A DNA stretch of 64,000 nt from Pedobacter sp. MC2016-05 (GTDB taxonomy: Bacteria; Bacteroidota; Bacteroidia; Sphingobacteriales; Sphingobacteriaceae), in assembly GCF_026239735.1 (NCBI RefSeq), contig NZ_JAPIVT010000007.1:62001-126000 (forward strand), given 5' to 3'. The notes below the pieces were generated by a model. It saw only the letters and a list, made by a program, of their open reading frames with translations, ran no database searches and was not told where the DNA came from. The translations under genes and the position numbers were made by a program. This document shows, in pieces, positions 7,688-19,952 of the stretch (positions are counted from its first letter, which is position 1; each line of letters opens with the position of its first letter).

Positions 7688-9202
7688 ATGAACATAAAAA
7701 AATATATATACAGTGCATTTGTTTTTGCAACGGTTTTATCAAGCTGTCAGAAATTAGAAGAAAAGCCATATGGTTTAGTAAATACCAGCTCTTTTTATAA
7801 AACAGAAGCAGACGCAAATTCAGCATTAGCTTATGCTTATGCAATACTTCCCGAGGTTGGTTATTATTCCCGGGGTTATTACATTATTACTGAACTTCCT
7901 ACAGAGAACTTAACGCAAAAAGGTGATGCAGGAGTCTCTAATTTTGAATTGGATGAGATCAGGACGACACCGACAAATGCGGATTTAGATAATTTGTGGA
8001 CGTATTTATACCGAGGTATTGCGAGAGCCAATTCAGTGATCGCAAATGTCCCAAATGTCGAAGGTATCACCCCAGCTAACAAAAACCAAATTATTGGGGA
8101 AGGGTATTTTTTGAGAGCTTTGCACAATTTTAATTTAGTGCGGATGTTTGGAGCAGTTCCGTTAAGAACAGGGGTTATTGCTGATGCAGAGCAGGTTCCG
8201 ATGGCTAAATCATCTCTCAGTGAGATATACAATCTCATAGAAAGTGATCTAAAGAACGCAGAAAGTTTAATGAGTATTGCTAAAAATAAAGAAGGTAGAG
8301 CGAACAAGGTTGCTGCTCAGGCTTTGCTAGCCAAAGTATACTTGCATTTAGCCTCTTCTAAAAGTTATAATTCCCCTGGATATGCTTTTGTAGATGATGC
8401 AGAAAAAAAGTATACAGATGCAAAGACTTATGCTGCTAAAGTGATTAATGACCAGTCTGTTTTTGGGTTCACCAATACACTGGTTGACATTTGGAATACA
8501 GCTCTATATAAGACAGCTGGAAGTGTTAACGAGCATATCTTTGATGCTGCTGTTGATCGGTTGGGTGTAAGAGAGGGTGAATATACCAAGTTACCAAACA
8601 TGTTTCTCGGTTCTGATCGCCCCATGTCTATTCCCTATAACCCAAGTAACGCAACTAGTCCGATAATTAATATTGGACAAGGCTGGAATCACTTTAGGAC
8701 AGAAGCCGGTCATTACAATAGTTATGCAAACACTGACAGGAGAAAAACAGATCTTATTGTGTCTTCCTATACTAATTCTGGTACTGTTTACAACCTCGAC
8801 ATCAATTCTGCTTCAAGGCCATTTTCCAGAAAATTTATAGACCCAGGACGTGATGCCGATAAAATGAATGCAAATTCTCCTATTATTCGCTACTCTGACA
8901 TACTTCTTATTTATGCGGAGGCTGCTGGTCCAAGTGAAGGATATTCAGCAGTAAATCGGATAAGGGCTAGGGCTGGACTTGGTGACTTGCCGCCGTCTTT
9001 AAGTGTGAAAGCATTTCGTGATGCTGTAGTGCTGGAAAGGGCTTGGGAGCTTGCATTTGAGGGTAATCGTTTATTTGACCTACGCCGTACAAATGGTATG
9101 GAAAAAATGGCGCAGGATTACGGTAAAACAATTACCAGTGGAGCATATTTCTTTCCTATACCGCAGAGAGAATTAGATACTAATCCGTTAATGAAACCAT
9201 AA
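7688..9202 (+). CDS. SusD/RagB glycan-binding lipoprotein (mannan locus)
   Basis: Surface lipoprotein that caps the SusC pore and binds glycan. About 504 residues from ATG 7688, with a lipobox Cys in VLSSCQKLEEK. The SusD-like N-terminal region has SSFYKTEADANSALAYAYA, and the RagB/SusD C-terminal region has FSRKF, IRYSDILLIYAEA, RIRARAGLG and LAFEGNRLFDLRR, the family's most constant blocks. It ends with the usual FPIPQRELDTNPLM. The start 10 bp after the SusC stop is preferred over an in-frame upstream codon at 7667 that overlaps SusC. Translation is probably coupled to SusC. Confidence 0.94.
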   Translation: MNIKKYIYSAFVFATVLSSCQKLEEKPYGLVNTSSFYKTEADANSALAYAYAILPEVGYYSRGYYIITELPTENLTQKGDAGVSNFELDEIRTTPTNADLDNLWTYLYRGIARANSVIANVPNVEGITPANKNQIIGEGYFLRALHNFNLVRMFGAVPLRTGVIADAEQVPMAKSSLSEIYNLIESDLKNAESLMSIAKNKEGRANKVAAQALLAKVYLHLASSKSYNSPGYAFVDDAEKKYTDAKTYAAKVINDQSVFGFTNTLVDIWNTALYKTAGSVNEHIFDAAVDRLGVREGEYTKLPNMFLGSDRPMSIPYNPSNATSPIINIGQGWNHFRTEAGHYNSYANTDRRKTDLIVSSYTNSGTVYNLDINSASRPFSRKFIDPGRDADKMNANSPIIRYSDILLIYAEAAGPSEGYSAVNRIRARAGLGDLPPSLSVKAFRDAVVLERAWELAFEGNRLFDLRRTNGMEKMAQDYGKTITSGAYFFPIPQRELDTNPLMKP

Positions 9203-9212
9203 ATATTCTACA

Positions 9213-10145
9213 ATGAAAAGGAACAATAAACTCGTGGTTGTAATATTAATGATTACAACAATTTTATTTAGTGCTTGCCAAAAAGACCCCTATGATGATG
9301 TTGTAAGCAATGAGCGCTCCATCGAAGCTGTGACCCTAGGAGATGGGTTGGCACAAATCGGACCTGCAGTCGTAGATAGACAGGCGGGGACCGTAGCAGT
9401 TAAAGTACTGGTTCAGGCAAACACAAATCTTTCAGCTGTGTCAGCCCAGATTCAAACATCTTATAAATCTGAAATAAAACCTTTATCTGGTGAAAAAGTA
9501 AATTTTGCAGCCAACAATAATAAATATAAATATACCATCACCTCAGAATCTGGAAAATCAAGAGAATGGACGGTTGAACTTATTCCATTTACAGAAACAC
9601 TCCTTGGAACTTATACAATTCAAAAACAGGTTGTTTATGGAGGCACCGGGCCTGAATATGGCGGTGGTGAAGTTATAGATTTTTCAGCTAAGCCTTGGTT
9701 ATGGTCAGCGACTACAGGTCCTTCATTGGAATTGGATAACAGGCTCACTTTTGAGTTCCAAGGCGTTACTGCTGAAGGAAAAACCTATGGTAAGGTTACC
9801 AATAGTGCAGGTGCAGACGGAAAGTATGCCGATTACGTATTCATAGGAAATCCTCAAACAGACGTAAACAATTTTTATAGAAAAATCCCTATTGGCGAAG
9901 GTAAGTGGGAACGAGATTATACAACTAACGTTGTGAAATTTACTTCATCGACCGGCATCGTTTCAGTCGCAACTTTCAGAGGTGCCGGTAGCTTGTCTCT
10001 TGGAAACAATAACAATAAAACTATAACAGATAGTTCTTTTGACTTTCCATTGGAAGGGGTGGATGACTACAGTAAGATATACTCCGATTACGACAAGGTT
10101 GTCAGAAAGCCGAGAAGATTTTGGGTCGATGTGAAAAAGCTATAA
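9213..10145 (+). CDS. Surface glycan-binding lipoprotein candidate
   Basis: A 310-residue predicted lipoprotein (signal MKRNNKLVVVILMITTILFSAC). It lies 10 bp after SusD and before the lipoprotein GH26, the position usually held by SusE/SusF-type surface glycan-binding proteins. The N-terminal half (about 40-125) looks like a DUF5018-type or Ig-like region with an EWTVEL edge strand. The C-terminal half (about 130-300) is rich in Gly, Asn and aromatic residues (KPWLWSATTG, FYRKIPIGEGKWERDY), as in sugar-binding modules. No catalytic motif is visible. The function is inferred from position and composition; I do not recognise a specific family. Confidence 0.75.
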   Translation: MKRNNKLVVVILMITTILFSACQKDPYDDVVSNERSIEAVTLGDGLAQIGPAVVDRQAGTVAVKVLVQANTNLSAVSAQIQTSYKSEIKPLSGEKVNFAANNNKYKYTITSESGKSREWTVELIPFTETLLGTYTIQKQVVYGGTGPEYGGGEVIDFSAKPWLWSATTGPSLELDNRLTFEFQGVTAEGKTYGKVTNSAGADGKYADYVFIGNPQTDVNNFYRKIPIGEGKWERDYTTNVVKFTSSTGIVSVATFRGAGSLSLGNNNNKTITDSSFDFPLEGVDDYSKIYSDYDKVVRKPRRFWVDVKKL

Positions 10146-10214
10146 GTAACGGGTCAAGGTTAAGTATCATCTAGATCCGCTGGACGAAAAATATATCTTT
10201 AGAATTAAAAAATT

Positions 10215-11273
10215 ATGAGAAAACAGATTATTAACGGATTAATGTTTCTAGCCATACTCATTTTTACTTCGTGTAAAGGTGGTGAGGATATAAATCCAGA
10301 GCCAAGTATTGACGGTGTCAAACCACCAGTTGGGGTATCAATTTCTCCTTTCAAAACAATTAATTACCTCAACGAGATTTCTGGAAATAAAACGGTGGCA
10401 GGCATGCACAACCGCGAACCGAATTCAGATCCAACCAGGTGGACCGAGGAAGTAAAAACGGTGACCGACAAATATCCTGCACTTTGGAGTGGAGATTTTC
10501 TTTTTCAGGCAGATAATATTAATAATCGTCAGATTATGATCGACCAAGCTGTTAACCAATGGAAAAAGGGAGCAATTATCAATATCATGTGGCACGCTTG
10601 CAATCCAGCCAATTCTCAGCCTTGTGGCTGGGATGATGGGAAAGGTGTAATGAGTTCACTAAGTGATGAGCAGTTCACACAACTAATTACGGATGGCACT
10701 GCGATAAATACCAAGTGGAAACAGATGATGGATGAGGTTTGTATTTATCTTCAGCAATTAGAGGATAAGGGTGTGGAAGTTTTATGGCGTCCCTTGCACG
10801 AGATGAACCAAGGGAAATTTTGGTGGGGGGGAAGGCCTGGAGCCAATGGTACTCGAAAACTTTATCAGCTTACACATGATTATATGACTAAAACAAAAGG
10901 TTTGTCAAATTTGATTTGGGTATGGAACATACAGGATTTTGGTAGTTTGTCAAGTGATGTAAATACTTATAATCCAGGTGATAATTATTTCGATGTGGTG
11001 TCAATGGACATGTATTTCTCTGATGGTTCAGGTTACACTGCAGCAAAGTATAAAACAATACTTGATATCGCCAAGGGCAAGCCAATTGCAATTGGAGAGT
11101 GCGAAAAATATCCTACTCCCCAACAGTTATTGGAGCAGCCTAAATGGACCTTCTTTATGGGATGGTCGGAGCTGGTATTTAAAGAACAGAGCAATACCCA
11201 GGCGCAGATTAAAGCATTACACAACGCGGTTAATGTGGTAACACTCGACGAAATGCCGGGTTGGAATAGATAA
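10215..11273 (+). CDS. GH26 beta-mannanase, lipoprotein form
   Basis: Endo-acting or mannobiose-releasing beta-1,4-mannan hydrolase. A lipobox Cys at position 20 (LIFTSCKGG) suggests anchoring to the outer membrane. The GH26 core begins near residue 45. The acid/base Glu is E196 in WRPLHEMNQG, preceded by the conserved His195, and the nucleophile Glu is E295 in IAIGECEKYP. WHACNP and WWGGRPGA are typical subsite motifs. Length (352) fits a single catalytic domain with no appended binding module. A paralogue with a plain signal peptide is encoded at 16612, so the two probably work in different compartments. Released oligosaccharides would enter through the upstream SusCD. Confidence 0.94.
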   Translation: MRKQIINGLMFLAILIFTSCKGGEDINPEPSIDGVKPPVGVSISPFKTINYLNEISGNKTVAGMHNREPNSDPTRWTEEVKTVTDKYPALWSGDFLFQADNINNRQIMIDQAVNQWKKGAIINIMWHACNPANSQPCGWDDGKGVMSSLSDEQFTQLITDGTAINTKWKQMMDEVCIYLQQLEDKGVEVLWRPLHEMNQGKFWWGGRPGANGTRKLYQLTHDYMTKTKGLSNLIWVWNIQDFGSLSSDVNTYNPGDNYFDVVSMDMYFSDGSGYTAAKYKTILDIAKGKPIAIGECEKYPTPQQLLEQPKWTFFMGWSELVFKEQSNTQAQIKALHNAVNVVTLDEMPGWNR

Positions 11274-11355
11274 AATTCAGCGTTATTTATTTACTTTAAG
11301 CAATTCAGACCAGGAAAATCGTCAAGAATAAATCATAAAGAATTTAATAAAAAGA

Positions 11356-12765
11356 ATGGATCAAAAATTAAAATTCAAAGAAAAAGTTGCTTACGGATTT
11401 GGGGATTTTGCCTCATCTATGTTTTGGAAAATTTTTTCGGTGTATCTCCTGTATTACTACACGGATGTTTTCGGAATATCAGCAGCTATAGTTGGTACGA
11501 TGTTCCTGATCACCAGAATATGGGATACGGCCCTGGATCCAATTATTGGAATTATAGCTGACAGGACCAATACAAAATGGGGCAAGTTCAGACCTTATCT
11601 ATTGTGGGTAGCTATCCCTTTTGGGATAGTCGGCGTACTTACTTTCACCACGCCAAATCTAAGTTTAACCGGGAAAGTAATTTATGCATACGTCACTTAC
11701 ACCCTTATGATGATGGTATATTCAGCAATCAATGTGCCATATGCCTCTCTAATGGGGGTTATGACATCAAACATCAAAGACCGAACTGCGCTTTCTACCT
11801 ATAGATTTGTTTTCGCCTTTGCGGGTAGTATCCTGGTGTTGGCTACGGCAGAGCCCTTGGTAAGTTGGTTCAGCCAAACAGCATCAGGAATAGATGCACA
11901 AAGAGGGTGGTTCTTTACGATGGTTTTATATGCTTGCATTGCTGCTGTTTTCTTTTACTTCACATTTGCATGGACAAAAGAGAGAATAAGTCCACCAAAG
12001 GAACAGAAGTCATCTCTTAAAGATGATTTGAAAAATTTAGCTAAAAACAAACCTTGGTTCATTCTGCTGGGAGCTGGGGTTTCAACACTAATATTCAATT
12101 CCTTGAGAGATGGATCAGTCATTTATTATTTCAAATATTATTTTCAAAGCCAACAGGCCTTCGAGTTACCCATATTTAAAGTAGCCATTAACTACAGCAC
12201 ACTTTACTTGGTTTTAGGACAGGCGGCCAACATTGTTGGAGTGGTTTTGGCAAAACCAATCTCGGATAAAATTGGTAAGAAAAATACCTTTCTCTATGCA
12301 ATGTTGATTGCTGCACTTTTGAGCTGTGTGTTCTATTTCTTCAAAGAAAACGATCTAATGTTAATTTTCACTTTTCAATTTTTGATTAGTATATGTGCTG
12401 GCTGTATTTTTCCACTACTATGGTCCATGTACGCTGATATTGCTGACTATTCTGAATGGAAAACAGGAAGACGCGCGACTGGGCTGATTTTTTCCTCGTC
12501 CTCCATGTCGCAAAAGTTGGGCTGGACACTTGGAGGAGCCCTGACCGGTTGGATGCTTGCGATTTATGGTTTTGAAGCAAATGTTTCTCAAACAATAGAG
12601 ACACAAAGTGGCATCAGGATGATGTTAAGTTTTATACCCGCAACAGGTGCAGCACTCTCGGCAGTTTTCATTGGTTTTTACAAATTAAACGATTCATTAA
12701 TGAATACAATATCCGGAGAACTGGAACAGAGAAGAACAAAAGATAAAATAGAGCAAGAAAATTAA
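11356..12765 (+). CDS. GPH-family sugar:cation symporter (mannooligosaccharide uptake)
   Basis: Inner-membrane carrier of the glycoside-pentoside-hexuronide family within MFS, with about 12 hydrophobic segments over 469 residues. Family signatures are visible near the N-terminus (VAYGFGDFASSMFW) and in the first cytoplasmic loop (RIWDTALDPIIGIIADRT, then WGKFRPYLLW). It lies between GH26 and GH130, so it most likely carries mannobiose or short mannosides to the cytoplasm, using a cation gradient. The substrate is inferred from context. No regulatory EIIA-like tail is present. Confidence 0.92.
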   Translation: MDQKLKFKEKVAYGFGDFASSMFWKIFSVYLLYYYTDVFGISAAIVGTMFLITRIWDTALDPIIGIIADRTNTKWGKFRPYLLWVAIPFGIVGVLTFTTPNLSLTGKVIYAYVTYTLMMMVYSAINVPYASLMGVMTSNIKDRTALSTYRFVFAFAGSILVLATAEPLVSWFSQTASGIDAQRGWFFTMVLYACIAAVFFYFTFAWTKERISPPKEQKSSLKDDLKNLAKNKPWFILLGAGVSTLIFNSLRDGSVIYYFKYYFQSQQAFELPIFKVAINYSTLYLVLGQAANIVGVVLAKPISDKIGKKNTFLYAMLIAALLSCVFYFFKENDLMLIFTFQFLISICAGCIFPLLWSMYADIADYSEWKTGRRATGLIFSSSSMSQKLGWTLGGALTGWMLAIYGFEANVSQTIETQSGIRMMLSFIPATGAALSAVFIGFYKLNDSLMNTISGELEQRRTKDKIEQEN

Positions 12766-12865
12766 CAACTCGTTATCTATTTAAAATTTGATAACCAGTT
12801 AATTGAATAATAGTAGAGTGTATAGAATTATACTATCACAAATAAAATTAATACATAAGAAGAGC

Positions 12866-14077
12866 ATGACATCCATTTTTAAGAATCGTATAGCGCTTTT
12901 AGCAAAAGCACAGGATTTACTGATAAACAAAGAAAACCTGAAAGAAGAAGAGGGCAATGGAATATTCGAAAGATACAAATATCCAGTACTTACTGCGGCA
13001 CATGTGCCATTAACATGGAAGTATGATTTCGATCCGACTTCTAATCCATATTTTATGGAACGCATTGGCTTCAATGCAGTGTTCAATGCCGGAGCGATAA
13101 AGTACAAAGGGAAATACATTATGGTTGCCCGCGTGGAAGGATCTGATAGAAAGTCATTTTTTGCTGTTGCAGAAAGTGATAATGGTATAGATGGATTTAG
13201 GTTCTGGGACTATCCCATTGTTTTCGATGCCTACGAAAATGCGGATACTAATGTTTATGATATGCGTATTGTGGAACATGAGGATGGTTGGATTTATGGT
13301 CTATTCTGCACAGAGAAGCGTGATCCGTCTGCTCATGTTGGAGACCAAACCTCAGCGATGGCACAGTGTGGTATAATCAGGACTAAAGATTTAAAAAATT
13401 GGCATCGGTTGGCAGATCTAAAAACTCCCTCCCCGCAACAAAGAAACGTGGTTTTACATCCAGAATTTGTAGATGGCCAATATGCCTTTTACACAAGGCC
13501 ACAGGACAGCTTTATAGAAGCAGGCAGTGGTGGTGGAATTGGTTTTGGTTTATCAAAATCTATAGAGAATGCTGAAATCGACCACGAATTTATTCTTTTC
13601 AAAAAAGAATACCATACCGTTTACGAGGCCAAAAACGGGCAGGGCCCAGCTCCAATAAAAACCGAAAAAGGTTGGTTACATTTAGCTCATGGTGTGAGAA
13701 ATACTGCCGCAGGTTTAAGGTACGTCTTGTACATGTTTATGACAGACTTAAATGATCTTACCAAAGTGATTCACAAACCTGGAGGATATTTCATCGCTCC
13801 AGAGGGTGAGGAAAGAGTTGGCGATGTTTCTAATGTTGCGTTTTGTAATGGTTGGATTTTGGATGAAGATGGGAAAGTTTTTATTTACTATGCCTCATCT
13901 GATACACGTATGCATGTTGCAACTTCAACTTTGGAAAAACTTAGTGATTATGTAATCAATACTCCAGAAGATGGTTTGAAATCTTCGTTAACTGTTGACA
14001 CAATTGTGAATCTTGTTAACAAAAATAAAGCAACCGCTCTTGCAGAAACGCAAAACAACAAAAGTTTAACCTATTAG
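12866..14077 (+). CDS. GH130 4-O-beta-mannosyl-glucose phosphorylase
   Basis: Cytosolic enzyme expected to split beta-1,4-mannosylglucose with phosphate into mannose-1-phosphate and glucose. From ATG 12866 it has 403 residues, without a signal peptide. It has the five-blade GH130 layout with [11 protein letters not shown], the catalytic Asp (about D132) in [14 protein letters not shown], and phosphate-contact segments such as RNVVLHPEF and [11 protein letters not shown]. The overall pattern fits subfamily GH130_1 (mannosylglucose phosphorylase) better than the mannan-chain phosphorylases. The epimerase encoded at 19953 supplies its substrate, which supports the call. An upstream in-frame TTG at 12803 is less likely. 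A 6-bp dyad GTTATC/GATAAC lies in the preceding gap (12772-12795). Confidence 0.9.
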   Translation: MTSIFKNRIALLAKAQDLLINKENLKEEEGNGIFERYKYPVLTAAHVPLTWKYDFDPTSNPYFMERIGFNAVFNAGAIKYKGKYIMVARVEGSDRKSFFAVAESDNGIDGFRFWDYPIVFDAYENADTNVYDMRIVEHEDGWIYGLFCTEKRDPSAHVGDQTSAMAQCGIIRTKDLKNWHRLADLKTPSPQQRNVVLHPEFVDGQYAFYTRPQDSFIEAGSGGGIGFGLSKSIENAEIDHEFILFKKEYHTVYEAKNGQGPAPIKTEKGWLHLAHGVRNTAAGLRYVLYMFMTDLNDLTKVIHKPGGYFIAPEGEERVGDVSNVAFCNGWILDEDGKVFIYYASSDTRMHVATSTLEKLSDYVINTPEDGLKSSLTVDTIVNLVNKNKATALAETQNNKSLTY

Positions 14078-14913
14078 TGTATTCCTAAAGGTAATAGAAT
14101 AGGAGTTGTAAAATATTTATTAATCACTAAGAGGACCTGTCGCTAATAAATAATAAACGGTTTGACTGGTGAAAAGTCATAAAGTATCATTCACGAAATA
14201 TCCAGAGGTTCAATGTTAAATGCTGAAACCTTTGGATATTTTCCTCAGCTTACGCCCTAAATGATAGTTATAAATATCAGGATTTTTTGAAAGGGGCTTT
14301 CAATATGTGGAAAGCAAAATTACAGACGTATATTACCTACAGTTTATAATTTGATATATTTTGTGGAATACTCATTAACTATAAAAAATATTTTATTTCT
14401 ATACTTAGCGCAAGTCAATTGATATTAAGCTATGGGTAAATTACTATCATCAAATCTAAAATCGTTGTCTTTTAGATATAAGGTAGATACTTACAGGCTT
14501 TAAGGGCAGAATGTTGATTTGATGCCCTCAGCTTATCAAATTATTACAGCAATATTAAACTAAAATGTCAAAATAAAAATCCTGTGACATATTTTCAAAA
14601 TCATATTGTCCATATGAATTTATCATTATACGTTTATAACACTTGAAAATTTGCAATATAATAAGATGCATACCTATGCTCAGGATTTTGAAAACCAATG
14701 GCTATTGATATGCGGCGTCGTTTTATCTTTCAATTATTTAGCTTTTTGAAAGCAAATTATAACGGAAAAAGAATGGTGCTTCGCTTTTGCTGTACATGAT
14801 GCAATTAAATATCGCCTCAACTCAGCAAATAATGAAGTGATTGTAATTATTGATGTGAATGTGCTCAAGCTTTAGCCGCTACTAAGCAAAACTCTCCAAC
14901 AAAATAAATTATA
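14078..14913. other. Long intergenic gap inside the mannan locus
   Basis: 836 bp without a convincing gene. It holds a terminator-like hairpin near 14198-14242 and AT-rich DNA. The 12-mer ACTTGAAAATTT at 14641 also occurs at 19919, just before the epimerase promoter element, and might mark a decayed promoter. No copy of the mannan box with a correctly spaced TAnnTTTG was found here, so how the downstream GH5-like/GH26/esterase operon is expressed is unclear. Confidence 0.5.
14198..14242 (+). terminator. Hairpin terminator after GH130
   Basis: ATATCCAGAGGTTC (14198-14211) pairs with GAAACCTTTGGATAT (14225-14239) with one mismatch-like G/T and one bulge. A short T run follows. It lies 120 bp after the GH130 stop and plausibly ends the first mannan operon. 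The T tract is weak, so it may instead be a processing or stability hairpin. Confidence 0.55.
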
Positions 14914-16608
14914 ATGATTAAAGAACAGATGATAAAAGGCTTTTGCACTATAGGATTTATGCTCGCTGTAATCAGTTTGAAGGCGCAGAACAAAATTATC
15001 GCTTTCGTTTTAGAGAACAGAAATGCGAAGCAATATGAAAAAGCAGAGTGGAAAATTGATTTAACTGCTGATTTTGAAAATCCTTATCTGCAGGAGGACA
15101 TCTCGATGGATATGGAATTAAAATCTCCTTCAGGAAAGCGATTGGTCCTGCCCTGTTACTATGAATCTGGAGATACCAAAAAATCGACCTGGAAAGCAAG
15201 ATTTATGGCGAAGGAAAAAGGAAAGTATACCTATAGGTTTCATCTGAAAAAGAACGAAAAACTTGTTTTCTCCACGGCTACTAAAACTTTCAATATTACA
15301 GGTTCCAAAAACAAAGGAATTTTACATGCGGGAAGCAACTGGGCATTTCGATTTGATAATGGTGATGCTTTCCGTGGTATCGGTGAAAATATTTGCTGGG
15401 AATCAAGAGATGATGATGATTCCAAATTCTTCAAGGCACTCCATGAGAATCCTAAGTACAATTATGAATATATGTTGCCGGCACTCTCCAGGCATGGTGG
15501 AAATTATTTTCGGACCTGGATATGTTCCTGGAATTTACCGCTGGACTGGAAGAGCGGTATTAATAATAAACGCTACACCAATTCTTCAGCTTATTTCAAT
15601 CCCAGTGCGATCGCAAAAATGGATAGGCTGGTCAACCTTTCAGATTCGCTAGGTTTATACATGATGCTCACCTTGGGTCCGGGTTCTTATGATGCAAAGA
15701 ACGGTCGCTATCAGGTATCCACCGCTGAGTTTTTCAAGGATCCAAGAGCTAAAAAACAGTACTATAACCGACTGCGTTTTATTGTTGCCCGCTGGGGATA
15801 CAGCGCTGCAATTGGTGCATGGGAATTTTTTAATGAAATTGACAATGTCCAGTTCCGAGATAAGAACAATCCAATACCAGCTGAAGATATTGTGCAATGG
15901 CACAAAGAAATGGCTGAATACATGAAAAAAATTGATCCATTTAATCATTTGGTTACCACCAGTATATCCCATAGGGATCTAAAAGGTTTAAACAGTATCA
16001 GTGATATTGATTTTAATCAAAAGCATATCTATAAAAACAACAGGGCACTCCCAACGACAATTGTGAATTATACAAAGGAATTCAGTAAGCCATATGTGAT
16101 CGGTGAGTATGGTTATGAATATGACTGGTCGAAAAACTTTGACCTTTTTGCCCAGGAGATGGACAGTGACTTTAAAAGGGGACTTTGGTATGGCCTGTTT
16201 TCTCCAACACCTGTTTTGCCACTGTCCTGGTGGTGGGAATATTTCGACAATAGGGGGACTGATACTTACATTCGTAAGGTGAGGATCATACAAGACAGGA
16301 TGATGATGGCTGGGAAAGGTAATTTTGATATTTTTTCTGTCTCGTCATCTAATTCAGACATGGAACTATATAGCGTCAAATGCGGAAATGAGTATTATAT
16401 CTATCTGTATAACCCTAAAAAAGAAAAACTCACAACCAAAATCAACATACCTTTAATATCTGCAGTCTATTCTGCAGAAAGATATGATTGTGAAAGTGGG
16501 AAATTCTCTGCATTAAATGACATTAAATCTATTGATAATAAGGCTCAGATTTCTACAGTGGTCTTAAATCCCGGTACCGATGCTGTTTATATTTTAAAGA
16601 AGAAATAA
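14914..16608 (+). CDS. DUF5060 domain plus GH-A (GH5-like) glycoside hydrolase
   Basis: A 564-residue exported enzyme (signal MIKGFCTIGFMLAVISLKAQ). The N-terminal beta-sandwich (about 28-130) has the DUF5060 pattern with KWEW-like YEKAEWKIDL and GKYTYRFHL. A TIM-barrel core of clan GH-A follows (about 150-470). The likely acid/base is E308 in WEFFNEID, and the likely nucleophile is E398 in YVIGEYGYEY. A C-terminal beta domain runs from about 475 to the end. Such proteins cleave beta-linked glycans; mannan or glucomannan is inferred from its tandem GH26 neighbour, 3 bp downstream. I cannot place it in a numbered GH family with certainty. Confidence 0.85.
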   Translation: MIKEQMIKGFCTIGFMLAVISLKAQNKIIAFVLENRNAKQYEKAEWKIDLTADFENPYLQEDISMDMELKSPSGKRLVLPCYYESGDTKKSTWKARFMAKEKGKYTYRFHLKKNEKLVFSTATKTFNITGSKNKGILHAGSNWAFRFDNGDAFRGIGENICWESRDDDDSKFFKALHENPKYNYEYMLPALSRHGGNYFRTWICSWNLPLDWKSGINNKRYTNSSAYFNPSAIAKMDRLVNLSDSLGLYMMLTLGPGSYDAKNGRYQVSTAEFFKDPRAKKQYYNRLRFIVARWGYSAAIGAWEFFNEIDNVQFRDKNNPIPAEDIVQWHKEMAEYMKKIDPFNHLVTTSISHRDLKGLNSISDIDFNQKHIYKNNRALPTTIVNYTKEFSKPYVIGEYGYEYDWSKNFDLFAQEMDSDFKRGLWYGLFSPTPVLPLSWWWEYFDNRGTDTYIRKVRIIQDRMMMAGKGNFDIFSVSSSNSDMELYSVKCGNEYYIYLYNPKKEKLTTKINIPLISAVYSAERYDCESGKFSALNDIKSIDNKAQISTVVLNPGTDAVYILKKK

Positions 16609-16611
16609 ATT

Positions 16612-19660
<3,049 letters not shown>

Positions 19661-19952
19661 GTTATATTTGGTATAGTGCTAAATTAAGCAAAATCCCGTC
19701 ATCATAAAATATACATGTTAAGAAAATGGAGGAATATTGGTAAATAAATACTAGTGTAAATGGGGCTTATAATATAGTTTAAATGGTAATACGTGCAATA
19801 ATCGGGTTTAAAGCCTAAATTTAATGTTAAATAAATATTTGATTTTGATAAAAATGTATTGATACTGTATGTAGCTATTTAATGTTTATATGTTAAAAAA
19901 GTATTAACACATAACTACTTGAAAATTTATTTTTGTTTAAAATATATTTTTA
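19661..19952. other. Divergent intergenic region, AraC gene / epimerase
   Basis: 292 bp, very AT-rich. Besides the boxed promoter at 19890-19935 it has a partial look-alike, ATGTTAAATAAATATT, near 19822. That copy lacks a correctly placed TAnnTTTG and could be a secondary regulator site. Confidence 0.4.
19890..19935 (+). promoter_or_regulatory. Mannan-locus promoter 2 (epimerase)
   Basis: The box ATGTTAAAAAAGTATTAA (19890-19907) lies 20 nt before TATTTTTG (19928-19935). The epimerase ATG at 19953 follows 17 nt later, so the leader is very short. No TTTG is present at the -33 position. Box and spacing match promoters 1 and 3. Confidence 0.65.

Noticed and set aside
19822..19837. Fourth copy of the mannan box (ATGTTAAATAAATATT)
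   Set aside because: The second half deviates and there is no TAnnTTTG 20 nt downstream.
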